A stretch of DNA of 64,000 bases from the NCBI GenBank assembly GCA_017465225.1, contig JAFTWQ010000019.1:1-64000 (forward strand), written 5' to 3'. Made by a program: the position numbers and the translations under genes. This document shows positions 18,217 to 25,628 of this stretch, piece after piece (the stretch's first letter is position 1; the number at the start of each line of letters is the position of its first letter). The stretch is from Bacteroidales bacterium (lineage in GTDB: Bacteria > Bacteroidota > Bacteroidia > Bacteroidales > UBA932). The notes beneath the pieces were generated by a model that saw only the letters and a program-made list of their open reading frames with translations, was not told where the DNA came from and did no database searches.

Positions 18217-18366
18217 CTATTGAGTTTCTTTGACCAGTTTTTCCAGTTCTGCCCTTGTGGCAAGAGGCGGGTACTCCACACCCCTCAGCCACAAGATCGC
18301 TCTCAGTTCGTTCATTGACTTGTGTTCGATTTTATTACTTGCCTCGTAGATATCCCGCAGATTCAT
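18217..18366 (-). CDS. Small HeH/LEM- or SAP-like domain protein
   Basis: The protein has 49 aa. The start ATG overlaps the stop of the cement gene as ATGA, so translation is probably coupled. The second half, MNELRAILWLRGVEYP followed by TRAELEKLV, matches the helix-extended loop-helix pattern of HeH/LEM/SAP-like domains, which bind nucleic acid or proteins. Such small proteins are often found near head genes in phages. The stop lies immediately before the terminator stem. Function is unknown; a head-completion or DNA-contact role is only a guess. Confidence 0.7.
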   Translation of the reverse strand: MNLRDIYEASNKIEHKSMNELRAILWLRGVEYPPLATRAELEKLVKETQ

Positions 18367-18698
18367 TCTACGTTCACATCATACGCAAGGAACGCGCTGA
18401 GCTTGCCTGTACAACTGCCTGCCGAAACATCGACCTGAAGATATTTCTTCATGCCGATCGGCACACGCGCTCTTACAGGAGCTGCCGCCGCCAGAGGATA
18501 TTCCCCCAACGTCACCGCACCGCTCATCGACTCCGCATCAGCCGTTTTAAGCGTGACCGTACCGCCCGTACCTGCCGCCACAGTTGCATACAGGTACATT
18601 TCCTTTACCGCATCGCCGCCGCCAACGAAAATAACATTGGACTCAGCCGACGCAATATCTGTGTTATCCACGAATGTGTTCTGTGCGTCTCTAATCAT
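18363..18698 (-). CDS. Bbp16-like capsid cement protein
   Basis: The protein has 111 aa. It resembles Bbp16-family capsid cement proteins, first named in Bordetella phage BPP-1: a short N-terminal arm (MIRDAQNTF), a beta sandwich with GTVTLKTADAESM, a LGEYPLAAAAPVRARVPIG strand pair and a final KYLQVDV strand. These proteins clamp the capsid surface at points between capsomers. It lies directly after the major capsid gene, as in BPP-1-like phages. The ATG at 18698 follows GGAGGTGATAGG. Confidence 0.78.
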   Translation of the reverse strand: MIRDAQNTFVDNTDIASAESNVIFVGGGDAVKEMYLYATVAAGTGGTVTLKTADAESMSGAVTLGEYPLAAAAPVRARVPIGMKKYLQVDVSAGSCTGKLSAFLAYDVNVE

Positions 18699-18713
18699 TG
18701 CCTATCACCTCCG

Positions 18714-19727
18714 TTAAATCTTCGCCTCAGTCGTCAGCATGCAGTCCATCTTGAATACAGGAATACCGCTGAGACGAATACCCTGTACACCGCCCTCGAA
18801 GTCAGCACGTGTCACATGCACGTTATTCTTGTTCAAAAGGAACACTTCAAGGAAGTCATAGATCGCATCAGGAACATACCATGCAAAATCAGTACCCGGC
18901 TGAGAAAGATTACGAATACGGTTTTTCGCATAAATGAATTTGTTCACGAGTGCTTTTGCATTCGCATCCGTAATGTTCGTGAGTGCCGAACAGTCGATAT
19001 TGCGTACCGCCGCGTTCTGGCGAATGTCACGAACCGTCAGACCTGCGTTGTAGCTGAACAATGTCTGCACCGCACGATACGGACGTTTCTGGTCATCGAA
19101 TACATCGCCTTCGCCCAAATCCTGCATCTGCATGCCGCACTGCGTACCTTTCGGATAGATACCTGCTGTCGCGTGTTCGCCGAAGCCGATCAAATATGCC
19201 GAGCCGTTGACCGCCGTAGACGCGCCCATGCCTGCATCGATTACCTGATAGCCTGCCGTGCCTTTATCGCCTGCGAACGTATTATAACGAACAGCAATGC
19301 CGTTGAATTTGTTCGGGTCTTTCTCGATATCGCCGTAAATGAGCGTGGACGCGATCTCCTGTGCATACCCTTCGATATGTGCGGCATCCTCACTGCGTCG
19401 GAAAGCCTCAGGATTCGTCTGCAATGCCAACAACTTCACGTCAACACAGCTGCGCGATTCATACATCATGCACGTATCAACGATCTGTTTTGTCGTCGAC
19501 TTGGACGCATCGACCCCTTGGTTGATCACGCGAATAGACGGAGCAGGAAGCGACGTACGCTGTGTCGTCTGAATACCTGTCGGAAGATTACCTTCCATCC
19601 ATTTAATGCGTTTCATGATCTCGTTCTGTTGTGCGCAATTTTCCATGATAAAAGCAAGCGAGCCGTCGGGATCGAGACGCTTGCGATAATCCATCATGGT
19701 GATTGCAAGATTACCTACTGTTGCCAT
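18714..19727 (-). CDS. Major capsid protein (Gp7/Bbp17-like)
   Basis: The protein has 337 aa, the usual length for the Gp7/Bbp17 group of HK97-fold capsid proteins. The N-terminus (MATVGNLAITMMDYRKRLDP) and the early IKWMEGNLPTG segment are typical; a central EGYAQEIASTLIYGD stretch and a C-terminal FAWYVPDAIYDFLEVFL region fit the P- and A-domains. It follows the scaffold gene and precedes the cement gene, confirming its role. No N-terminal delta domain or protease gene is seen, consistent with a separate scaffold. The ATG at 19727 follows GGAGTGA. Confidence 0.88.
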   Translation of the reverse strand: MATVGNLAITMMDYRKRLDPDGSLAFIMENCAQQNEIMKRIKWMEGNLPTGIQTTQRTSLPAPSIRVINQGVDASKSTTKQIVDTCMMYESRSCVDVKLLALQTNPEAFRRSEDAAHIEGYAQEIASTLIYGDIEKDPNKFNGIAVRYNTFAGDKGTAGYQVIDAGMGASTAVNGSAYLIGFGEHATAGIYPKGTQCGMQMQDLGEGDVFDDQKRPYRAVQTLFSYNAGLTVRDIRQNAAVRNIDCSALTNITDANAKALVNKFIYAKNRIRNLSQPGTDFAWYVPDAIYDFLEVFLLNKNNVHVTRADFEGGVQGIRLSGIPVFKMDCMLTTEAKI

Positions 19728-19742
19728 GTTTCTTCACTCCTT

Positions 19743-20345
19743 TTATTTATATTTGCTGAAGTCCGTCTTATCGTACATCGTAGACGAACCGCCCGCCGTA
19801 CCGTTATCCAGTCGTCTGCCGTTATCCTCGCCGACCAGATCACCCACCCGCGCCATCACATGCAAGAACACAGGATGATTACCTGCGCCCGTATCGACCG
19901 CCATCTGCGTAAAACCCGGGTGAAGTCGTTCCGCCCATTCCTTGGCGATACCGATCCTCTGAACAGTCGCGTCATAGTCCTTGCCGACCTCCTGACGGAA
20001 CTGCTCTGCCCATTCCTTTTCACGCGCTACCTGCGCTTCAATCACGCTGTTTGCCGCCTCCTGCTGAAGCTTCAACCCATATGCCGCCAGTTTGTTTGCG
20101 TTCTCATTATTGACACCGCATTCTTTGCAGATCGCTACATATTCGTCGCTCGCCTCTTGACTCAACTCCAACCCGAGACCTTTGCACGTATCGGTGAAAT
20201 CATACGTCTCAGGTGCCGCAGGAGTACCGCCGAAGATATTGCTCTGGTCTGTCTGTGTATCTGTACTCGTCTGCGTATTTGTCTGCGTATCTGTCTGTAC
20301 GTCCGTCTGCGCATTTGTCTGCACGTCAGTCGTTTGATTATCCAT
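19743..20345 (-). CDS. Capsid scaffolding protein
   Basis: The protein has 200 aa from the ATG at 20345, which has GGAGG at good spacing; an ATG two codons upstream sits too close to the same ribosome site. The first 35 residues are a Gln/Thr/Asp repeat (QTDVQTDTQTNTQ type). The middle is a charged helical segment (about 75-135, with REKEWAEQFRQEVG) typical of assembly scaffolds. A small basic C-terminus ends in TDFSKYK. It lies immediately before the major capsid gene. The DNA for the N-terminal repeat is made of short direct repeats, so its length may vary between relatives. Confidence 0.78.
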   Translation of the reverse strand: MDNQTTDVQTNAQTDVQTDTQTNTQTSTDTQTDQSNIFGGTPAAPETYDFTDTCKGLGLELSQEASDEYVAICKECGVNNENANKLAAYGLKLQQEAANSVIEAQVAREKEWAEQFRQEVGKDYDATVQRIGIAKEWAERLHPGFTQMAVDTGAGNHPVFLHVMARVGDLVGEDNGRRLDNGTAGGSSTMYDKTDFSKYK

Positions 20346-20700
20346 AGTCATCCTCCATTGATTCGATCAATTTCTTTTTCAGCTCATACGTCTCGGCGAT
20401 CAGACTTGCATATTCGGACTCAGCCTGCTGTTTCAGCTTCAGACCGTCCATGCCCAGCTCCTTAATGTCTGACAATATGCCGATACCGACACTGCGCCGT
20501 CCTTCGCTGTAAGCATTCACGAGCGCATCCGCATTGAACGCATTGCCGAAGATATCTGTTCTGTCAAAGAACCGCATCAAGAACCATCTGCCCTCCCTGC
20601 TGTTCAATAGAAAAAGCAATGCTTCTCTGTCCAGCTCTCTTTTATCCACCTCGACAAGTGCCAAAATGCGCTGCACCTTCGGATCAGTAATGCAATTCAT
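20338..20700 (-). CDS. Bbp19-like virion-associated protein
   Basis: The protein has 120 aa. Its core, EGRWFLMRFFDRTDIFGNAF followed by YSEGRRSVGIGILSDI, matches the pattern of the Bbp19 family from BPP-1-like podoviruses, whose exact structural role is unclear. The rest is helical. Its ATG overlaps the portal stop as TGATG and its end overlaps the scaffold start, so the three genes are probably translationally coupled. Confidence 0.75.
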   Translation of the reverse strand: MNCITDPKVQRILALVEVDKRELDREALLFLLNSREGRWFLMRFFDRTDIFGNAFNADALVNAYSEGRRSVGIGILSDIKELGMDGLKLKQQAESEYASLIAETYELKKKLIESMEDDYG

Positions 20701-22433
20701 CAGCTAAGACCCGGAATACCGAGCATCTGCGCCATAACATCATTACTGCCGCCTACCGCATCTCGGAAATTCTTCGCCGCTTGTGCCGTCTGATTGAGCG
20801 CAGGAGCTGTCTGGCTCATCATCTCTTGCTGTTGTGCCATCTGCTGCGCCTGTCTGCGTGCCTCCTGCATCTTGGCGACCTCCTCGTCACTTCTGAGGAT
20901 CGCCGCAGGAGAACCGAGAGCCGCCGCATATTTGTCGATCGCTTCAAGCGCATCGATCTTATCTGCCACATCGGGAAACATCTGCGCCACATTGCCCGTG
21001 AACGCGAAAAGCTGTTCTATCGCAGTCAATCCGCTCATCTTCTGAGCCTGTGCGAGAGGTGAGATATACTCTATCTTCACTTCCTCGCCTGCCAACTGCT
21101 CCATCATCTCCTCGGGGAACGGAGGGAACATACCCGCCCGCTCCAAAATGTTGTACACCCTCTCCAAGATGACAGACAAAAATTCAAACTCCAATCGTTC
21201 CACAACAGGACCGAGCTGTTGAAGCTTCTCTTGTGACCGCTCCATGACCTCACGCGCCGTCATCGTCCCCTTCTCGATAGAAGAGATCGTCAGGAACAGA
21301 TCCGCATTGTACGCACGCTTGATCGCTTCCTTCGTCGCTTCGATCTTCTCCTGTACGCTTCGGATATCCAGCTTCACATCAAACACAGGCTTAATGCCGC
21401 CGTTCATATTCGTTGCGTTCGCCGCGCCGGGGATAATGTTGATGCCCCTTGCCGCTGTCTCAACATCTGCCTGCATCGGAGGACGTACCCCAAGCTGAAC
21501 CGCAACCAAGAGATCGCGCTCCAACGACTGAAGCATCTTGCTGTCGCCGAGCGCGAACCATCCTGCCCCCTTCGCGTATGGCTCAAGTCCCGTCACCAAG
21601 TACCTTGCCACCGCTACAGGCATCTCGTATGCACCGCCGATATGGAGCCATTCATCATCAGCACTTCCATCAAGCCAATATGCCACAGTGTACGGCAGAG
21701 TAAGCCTGCTCGGATTATGTCTGTCATACTCTCTGTTCGGCTCAATGAGACAGTAAATGAAATGCTGTGACCCCATGCCTCCATCTCGCTCCAACTCATT
21801 CACGAGCGTACGCGGAAGATTCTCCACCCCGAATTGCTCTGCGATCTGGCTCGTATACATCTTGTACTTGCGGCAGAACGTATTCGCCACACCGTCTGCG
21901 CCCACATCGATACAGTACGTCCCGATCGGATAATGCGTGAACCGCACGCCCATCTTCGGATCAGGGAAAACACCCAACGCACCAATGCCGAACGGAAGCT
22001 CCATGTACACCGACTGCGCCGCATTGTAGAAGTTACTGCCTGCCAGCACGCGCTCCAATATCGTATTGCGCTCGTCAAGCACCATAGAAGCCTCTTTGTT
22101 CTCCTTCAATGACGAATTGGCAAACGTCAATTTGAACCAGTTGCGACTCGGTGGAGTCAGTCCGCTCATAATGCCTGCCGCGAAGATATTGCAGCACTCC
22201 CACGCACAGCCGGTGTAGATCTTGCTGTCTCTGCGCTCATGCTGATTGCTGAATTCACTCTCATCGAGCACACCCAGATACGGGAGCTGATAGTCGCGGA
22301 TCTCCTTCCACTTCATCAGATGGTTTCTGCGCTTCATAATCAGCTGACTGACCTTGTTGTTCGCCTGCGCTTTCGACCGGTTTCTTTTCTTCTTCGCAGA
22401 AACGACGGTCGGACTTCTAGCAAAGATATTCAT
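20700..22433 (-). CDS. Portal (head-to-tail connector) protein
   Basis: The protein has 577 aa, within the usual range for podoviral portals. It has a basic start, then WKEIRDYQLPYLG, the conserved YTGCAWECCNIFAAGIMSGL and LTPPSRNWFKL segments, VARYLVTGLEPYAKG and LGDSKMLQSLERD in the wing/stem, and a Gln/Met-rich C-terminus (about 520-555) that probably forms the barrel. Portals form the dodecameric DNA channel and bind the terminase. It starts 4 bases after the preceding small gene. Confidence 0.9.
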   Translation of the reverse strand: MNIFARSPTVVSAKKKRNRSKAQANNKVSQLIMKRRNHLMKWKEIRDYQLPYLGVLDESEFSNQHERRDSKIYTGCAWECCNIFAAGIMSGLTPPSRNWFKLTFANSSLKENKEASMVLDERNTILERVLAGSNFYNAAQSVYMELPFGIGALGVFPDPKMGVRFTHYPIGTYCIDVGADGVANTFCRKYKMYTSQIAEQFGVENLPRTLVNELERDGGMGSQHFIYCLIEPNREYDRHNPSRLTLPYTVAYWLDGSADDEWLHIGGAYEMPVAVARYLVTGLEPYAKGAGWFALGDSKMLQSLERDLLVAVQLGVRPPMQADVETAARGINIIPGAANATNMNGGIKPVFDVKLDIRSVQEKIEATKEAIKRAYNADLFLTISSIEKGTMTAREVMERSQEKLQQLGPVVERLEFEFLSVILERVYNILERAGMFPPFPEEMMEQLAGEEVKIEYISPLAQAQKMSGLTAIEQLFAFTGNVAQMFPDVADKIDALEAIDKYAAALGSPAAILRSDEEVAKMQEARRQAQQMAQQQEMMSQTAPALNQTAQAAKNFRDAVGGSNDVMAQMLGIPGLS

Positions 22434-22437
22434 TCAC

Positions 22438-22647
22438 TCACCCCAACGTATCTTTCTTCGTGCCGACTCCGGCTAAGATGTTCGCCATACCGCTGCGAGT
22501 CGAATTGTAGCCGCGTTTTTTGCGCTCTCTTTCGTTCGCATCTCCCTGTGCGCTCTTGTCCGCAACATCACTGTTCATCACCGTTGCAGACGGCGCATAC
22601 GTTACCGCTTTTGGTGCTTTCGAGCCACCCATCAATCCACTGCACAT
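22438..22647 (-). CDS. Small conserved podoviral protein before portal
   Basis: The protein has 69 aa. A short N-terminal MCSGLMGGSKAPK, a disordered middle, and then RKKRGYNSTRSG with LAGVG. Similar small proteins with a 'G..ST...G' core lie between terminase and portal in many T7- and BPP-1-like phages; their function is not known. The ATG at 22647 follows AAGGAGGGAT. Confidence 0.65.
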   Translation of the reverse strand: MCSGLMGGSKAPKAVTYAPSATVMNSDVADKSAQGDANERERKKRGYNSTRSGMANILAGVGTKKDTLG

Positions 22648-22661
22648 ATCCTATCCCTCCT

Positions 22662-23987
22662 TCATACTCCAAACGGATCATAATCCGTATTGCATCTCGT
22701 CAACGACGAATTGTACATATCTGCCTTCGCTATCACCACTTGGTGGGCGAATGTCAGCGCAACCGCGTCCGCTATATCGGGACTTGCGCCGTAATCCTTT
22801 TTGATATCCTCTTTCTTTTTCAGCTTTCGCCTGTCCGCATTATCGAAACCGTATTCCACCACAGTCAATTCCGCTTTCAGCTCGGGATCATTCGGCAGAC
22901 TTCCCGTTCGTCTGATCCAGTCAGCCATCTTATGCCACATCTCTGTACGCAGATTGATGTACTTATCAGGATCTTCTGCCCTCGAACCAAAAGCCACCTC
23001 AATAATGTTCGTATATCCGAGCTGTCTCAGCCTGTCGATGACTCCGCTGCCGCCGCCCGCATCGATAAACACAGCGATCGGATCATATCTTCTGATCTCC
23101 TCGATGATACGCGCAACAAGCTCCATGTTGTCTATCCCCTTGTAGACCTTCGGACTGTATACGACCTCTCCTTGTCTACATACGATCACGCTTCTGTCAT
23201 CTCCAAACCTCGCCACGTCTACACCGAGGATACACGGCATCCCTCTGACCTGCGCTTCGCTATACTTGCGTTCGACAGCCTTCTCCACCATGTCAATGGT
23301 GATCAATATGTTGAATGCCGATACGGTGAAGTCACACAGCATCTCTTGTCGCCACTCGATATCCGTCATATCCTCTTTCATGTCTGCCAACTCCTCATCA
23401 TCGATGATCCCTGTCTCCGTTGCCCGAAAAAGAAAAGAGAACCAATCCTCTTTTGATCGGCTCTCTCTGTATTTTTCGTAAAACTGGTTCTGCCCCTTCG
23501 GTGTCCCGATGAACCATGCGAACCCCTTTCTGTCGGCAAGCGCAGGACGTATGATCTCGCCCCACAGCTCAGGTTTAATCTGCGCGTATTCGTCTAGGAT
23601 GACCCCGTCCCAATACGTTCCGCGCAATGCGTCAGGTTTGTCCGCACCGACGATATATATCCTCGCACCGACCGCGCCTTTATGCTTCGTCGGGATCTCA
23701 ATATACAGCTCGCTCTCATTCATCTTCAGATTCGGGATCTTGCTTGCGTAGAATTTGAGATAGTTCCACGCGATCATCTTCGCTTGATTCCGGTACGGCG
23801 CGATATACGCATATTGCGGACTGATCTTCTCGTCCAAGAGTGCCTTTTTCAGCATCGCATTGACGCTGCCTACCGTCTTTCCCAACCGTCGATGCGCCAC
23901 CAGCACACCGAAACGATATCTGTCGAACGCAGGATGAAGAACATCATTCCAGATCTTTCTCGGACGGTACGGTATCGTGATCCTCAT
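22662..23987 (-). CDS. terL: Terminase large subunit
   Basis: The protein has 441 aa. The ATPase half shows an adenine-motif-like start (ITIPYRPRKIW), Walker A variant AHRRLGKTVGS (about 31-41), Walker B VILDEYAQ and a coupling GTPKG. The nuclease half has the three acidic clusters expected of an RNase H-like fold: GVDVARFGDD, IDAGGGSG and SPDIADAVA. It packages DNA into the prohead with the small subunit. The ATG at 23987 follows GGAGGGG; an upstream TTG in frame has no ribosome site. It overlaps terS by 44 bases. Confidence 0.93.
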   Translation of the reverse strand: MRITIPYRPRKIWNDVLHPAFDRYRFGVLVAHRRLGKTVGSVNAMLKKALLDEKISPQYAYIAPYRNQAKMIAWNYLKFYASKIPNLKMNESELYIEIPTKHKGAVGARIYIVGADKPDALRGTYWDGVILDEYAQIKPELWGEIIRPALADRKGFAWFIGTPKGQNQFYEKYRESRSKEDWFSFLFRATETGIIDDEELADMKEDMTDIEWRQEMLCDFTVSAFNILITIDMVEKAVERKYSEAQVRGMPCILGVDVARFGDDRSVIVCRQGEVVYSPKVYKGIDNMELVARIIEEIRRYDPIAVFIDAGGGSGVIDRLRQLGYTNIIEVAFGSRAEDPDKYINLRTEMWHKMADWIRRTGSLPNDPELKAELTVVEYGFDNADRRKLKKKEDIKKDYGASPDIADAVALTFAHQVVIAKADMYNSSLTRCNTDYDPFGV

Positions 23988-24357
23988 CTTGACCCCTCCA
24001 TTCAATCGTGATCGTGCCCTCGTTCTCGTTCAGCCGTTTCTCGACGAACATACCCAAGCTCTTTCCGATCAGCTCGGATGCCTTCAACCTGTTTTTCATG
24101 TTCTCCGCTTCATCCTTCATCACGTTTGACCAAAACGCTGTCAGCTCTTCATTGAGCACTCCTGCCTTATCCGCGTTGCGCTCCATCAACTCTTTCATGC
24201 GCGCCTTGATATGCGGCTGTTGGAGAAGCCTGTGTGCCTGCCTGTTGGCATGCAGAGGCATATATCCGGCTCGACGTGCCGCCTCTGCCTGTGACATACC
24301 CACCTTTGCAAGCTCCTGACAGAACCTCTCCTGCCTTGCGTCTTTCAGTATTGGCAT
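23944..24357 (-). CDS. terS: Terminase small subunit
   Basis: The protein has 137 aa. The N-terminal DNA-binding domain (RQERFCQELAKVGMSQAEAARRAGY) and the long helical hairpin (PHIKARMKELMERN) are characteristic of the Terminase_2 family, which recognises packaging sites and forms a ring. The C-terminus is acidic and probably contacts TerL. Two ATGs lie in a row; the second (24357) has better spacing from AGGAGGTG. It is the first gene of the packaging operon and follows a terminator. Confidence 0.88.
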   Translation of the reverse strand: MPILKDARQERFCQELAKVGMSQAEAARRAGYMPLHANRQAHRLLQQPHIKARMKELMERNADKAGVLNEELTAFWSNVMKDEAENMKNRLKASELIGKSLGMFVEKRLNENEGTITIEWRGQDEDHDTVPSEKDLE

Positions 24358-24372
24358 CATCTCACCTCCTCA

Positions 24373-24401
24373 AATAAAAAAGCCGCCCAATATGGACGGC
24401 T
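24373..24401 (-). terminator. Intrinsic terminator directly upstream of terS
   Basis: On the minus strand, AGCCGTCC / GGGCGGCT forms an 8-bp stem with a five-base loop, followed by six T. It ends the short transcript carrying the 52-aa and 116-aa genes, only about 15 bases before terS. Late transcription must read through it or start beyond it. Confidence 0.8.
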
Positions 24402-24407
24402 GATACT

Positions 24408-24566
24408 CTATTTTTTTGCCTTGCGATTTTTTCTTCTTACCGCGCGTTTCCCGTAGATCACACCAAGCGCGCAAGCATCACAGACAGCAGACATCGCATC
24501 GCTGCGCTCCGCTATGATCGCCAGCTCCGCAAGAAGCTCTCTCGGCACCGTTTGAAAACGAAGCAT
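24408..24566 (-). CDS. Small basic protein of unknown function
   Basis: The protein has 52 aa. An N-terminal amphipathic helix (RFQTVPRELLAELAIIAE) is followed by a CDACALGVIYGKR segment and a strongly basic tail (RRKNRKAKK). The start ATG follows AGGAGGAGCG at good spacing and the stop lies just before a terminator, which supports a real gene. I do not recognise the family. A nucleic-acid-binding role is suggested only by the basic tail. Confidence 0.6.
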   Translation of the reverse strand: MLRFQTVPRELLAELAIIAERSDAMSAVCDACALGVIYGKRAVRRKNRKAKK

Positions 24567-24593
24567 GTTCGCTCCTCCTTTCCCCAAAAGATA

Positions 24594-24944
24594 TCAGATG
24601 GGGAAAAGCGTTTCATTCGGCAACCCTCCTGCCTGTCTCGCATAGAAGCAGAAAGTCTTTCTTTTCTCGTTCGGTTTTTCGCTGTCGAACCCTCGATAGC
24701 CACAGCACATAGCTGTCTCGACAAGCTCTTTGAAGCAAGCCTTGATCTTCTTGGCAATAAGATTGATGTGTACGCGACTTCTCGCCTCGCACGATTCCAG
24801 TGCGGCGATTGCTTTGTCATCAATATCGATGTACTCAACGATAGCTGTTGTCCGTTCTTCGCAGGCACGATTGATATTTACCTGCACCACACACGGAGCG
24901 AGCACACCGATGATTGCCAAGACGATTAAAATGATTTTTTTCAT
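24594..24944 (-). CDS. Membrane-anchored or secreted protein of unknown function
   Basis: The protein has 116 aa. It begins MKKIILIVLAIIGVLAPCVV, a clear signal-anchor or signal peptide with positive N-terminus and hydrophobic core. The remainder has a helical segment (60-80) and seven or eight cysteines in total. I do not recognise the family. The ATG at 24944 follows GAGGTG; an upstream in-frame TTG is less likely. It is the first gene downstream of the candidate late promoter. Confidence 0.6.
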   Translation of the reverse strand: MKKIILIVLAIIGVLAPCVVQVNINRACEERTTAIVEYIDIDDKAIAALESCEARSRVHINLIAKKIKACFKELVETAMCCGYRGFDSEKPNEKRKTFCFYARQAGGLPNETLFPI

Positions 24945-25023
24945 ATGCAATCACCTCTGACGATGAAGATTCTCCGCACAAGCCTACTTTCCTTCTAGGT
25001 TTTCAATGTATTCTTGTATACAT

Positions 25024-25052
25024 AAAAGGCAAGGTCGTCTCAACCTTGCCTT
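25024..25052 (-). terminator. Leader hairpin, possible attenuator of late transcript
   Basis: A perfect 10-bp stem (AAGGCAAGGT with its complement, seven-base loop) followed on the minus strand by TTTTATG. It lies about 10 bases downstream of the predicted start of the leftward promoter at 25060-25074. It could terminate early transcripts unless antiterminated, or stabilise the 5' end of the mRNA. Confidence 0.55.
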
Positions 25053-25059
25053 CATGCCC

Positions 25060-25074
25060 ATTATAATTATATCA
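25060..25074 (-). promoter_or_regulatory. Candidate late promoter (extended -10)
   Basis: The minus strand reads TGATATAAT followed at once by a second TATAAT. The first -10 has the TG extension, and no good -35 lies 16-18 bases upstream (GGTTTG at best). This suits a promoter that needs an activator such as the sigma-like protein at 25973-26383. It reads towards terS and the structural genes. Confidence 0.5.
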
Positions 25075-25119
25075 CAGAAAGCGCGTACCAAACCATACCA
25101 AAAATTTTTATATTCATAC

Positions 25120-25148
25120 TTGACTTGTCACCAATTTGGTGATATAAT
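25120..25148 (+). promoter_or_regulatory. SigA-type promoter with palindromic operator
   Basis: TTGACT at 25120-25125, a 17-base spacer, and TATAAT at 25143-25148. The spacer holds an inverted repeat, TCACCAATTTGGTGA (25128-25142), with 7-bp half-sites. A repressor bound there would block RNA polymerase. The small HTH protein encoded downstream is the obvious candidate for autoregulation. Confidence 0.85.
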
Positions 25149-25187
25149 ATAATCAAAGATAAGGGGAACACAAAGGAGAGATGAAAA

Positions 25188-25418
25188 ATGAAGGAAACGA
25201 ATTATTACGTTTATAGAACAAGAATCGACGGAAGAATAGATGACGAATGGCTTGAAAAGGTAACGACCGACAAGGAAGAAGCTATACAGTTAGCGCAATC
25301 TATAGCATATTGCATAGCACGTGATAACCAATCTAAAATGTACGGCGTCGAAATTAGAGTGTTTTCAACACCAGAGGACGAGGAAAACCAATGGAACTGG
25401 GATAACATCGAATTTTAA
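25188..25418 (+). CDS. Small protein of two-gene cassette, possible toxin
   Basis: The protein has 76 aa, with an N-terminal strand (NYYVYRTRIDG), a helix with EEAIQLAQSIAYCIARD, a strand (GVEIRVF) and an acidic, Trp-containing end. It is the first gene of a plus-strand pair with a strong regulated promoter and its own terminator, among minus-strand genes. The second gene encodes an HTH protein. This arrangement resembles toxin-antitoxin or autoregulated accessory operons. I do not recognise the family. The ATG at 25188 follows AAAGGAGAG. Confidence 0.65.
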   Translation: MKETNYYVYRTRIDGRIDDEWLEKVTTDKEEAIQLAQSIAYCIARDNQSKMYGVEIRVFSTPEDEENQWNWDNIEF

Positions 25419-25429
25419 GGATGACTGAT

Positions 25430-25612
25430 ATGAACGAATTTAAGAGCGCGCGATTAGCCGCAGGCATCACACAACAAGAGATGGCAGACTTGATGAAGAT
25501 CCCCAAACGCACGATCGGCAACTGGGAGAACGACGTAAGTCATCCTCCCGAATATGTCAAGCGATTCGTGCTTAACGAACTGGAGTCAATAGCAAAAAAC
25601 CGCAACGAATAG
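25430..25612 (+). CDS. Small HTH transcriptional regulator (antitoxin-like)
   Basis: The protein has 60 aa and is one HTH domain: FKSARLAAGITQQEMADLMK then PKRTIGNWENDV, the classical Xre pattern with recognition helix around residues 28-38. The C-terminal PPEYVKRFVLNEL helix is typical of a group of short Firmicutes HTH proteins often paired with a small upstream gene. It probably represses its own promoter through the palindrome at 25128-25142. The ATG at 25430 fits AAGGA better than the ATG at 25421. The stop runs into a terminator. Confidence 0.75.
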   Translation: MNEFKSARLAAGITQQEMADLMKIPKRTIGNWENDVSHPPEYVKRFVLNELESIAKNRNE

Positions 25613-25628
25613 TTGCGGTCTTTTTTTT
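25594..25628. terminator. Bidirectional terminator between convergent genes
   Basis: An 8-bp stem ACCGCAAC / GTTGCGGT with a five-base loop, eight T on the plus side and an A-run on the other. It ends the plus-strand cassette and, in the other direction, the early minus-strand operon whose last gene stops at 25627. Confidence 0.85.

Larger units (their letters stand above)
1..18940. repeat. First copy of 18,940-bp terminal redundancy
   Basis: This stretch recurs at 45061-64000 at a constant offset of 45,060 bases. The blocks I compared (start, end and several internal ones) are identical, and every gene in it has a partner of identical length. The simplest reading is a circular 45,060-bp phage genome wrapped past its origin, not a real duplication. 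The second copy ends at the window edge, not at a biological boundary. Confidence 0.97.

Noticed and set aside
17564..18292. Longer start for tail tubular protein A
   Set aside because: The extra 40 residues run through a terminator hairpin and the 49-aa gene. The ATG at 18172 has a strong ribosome site.
24986..25061. Possible 25-aa leader peptide (ends in QEYIENLEGK) upstream of the late genes
   Set aside because: Its first ATG overlaps the -10 box at 25060-25065, so it would not be in the transcript, and there is no ribosome site. The frame is probably chance.
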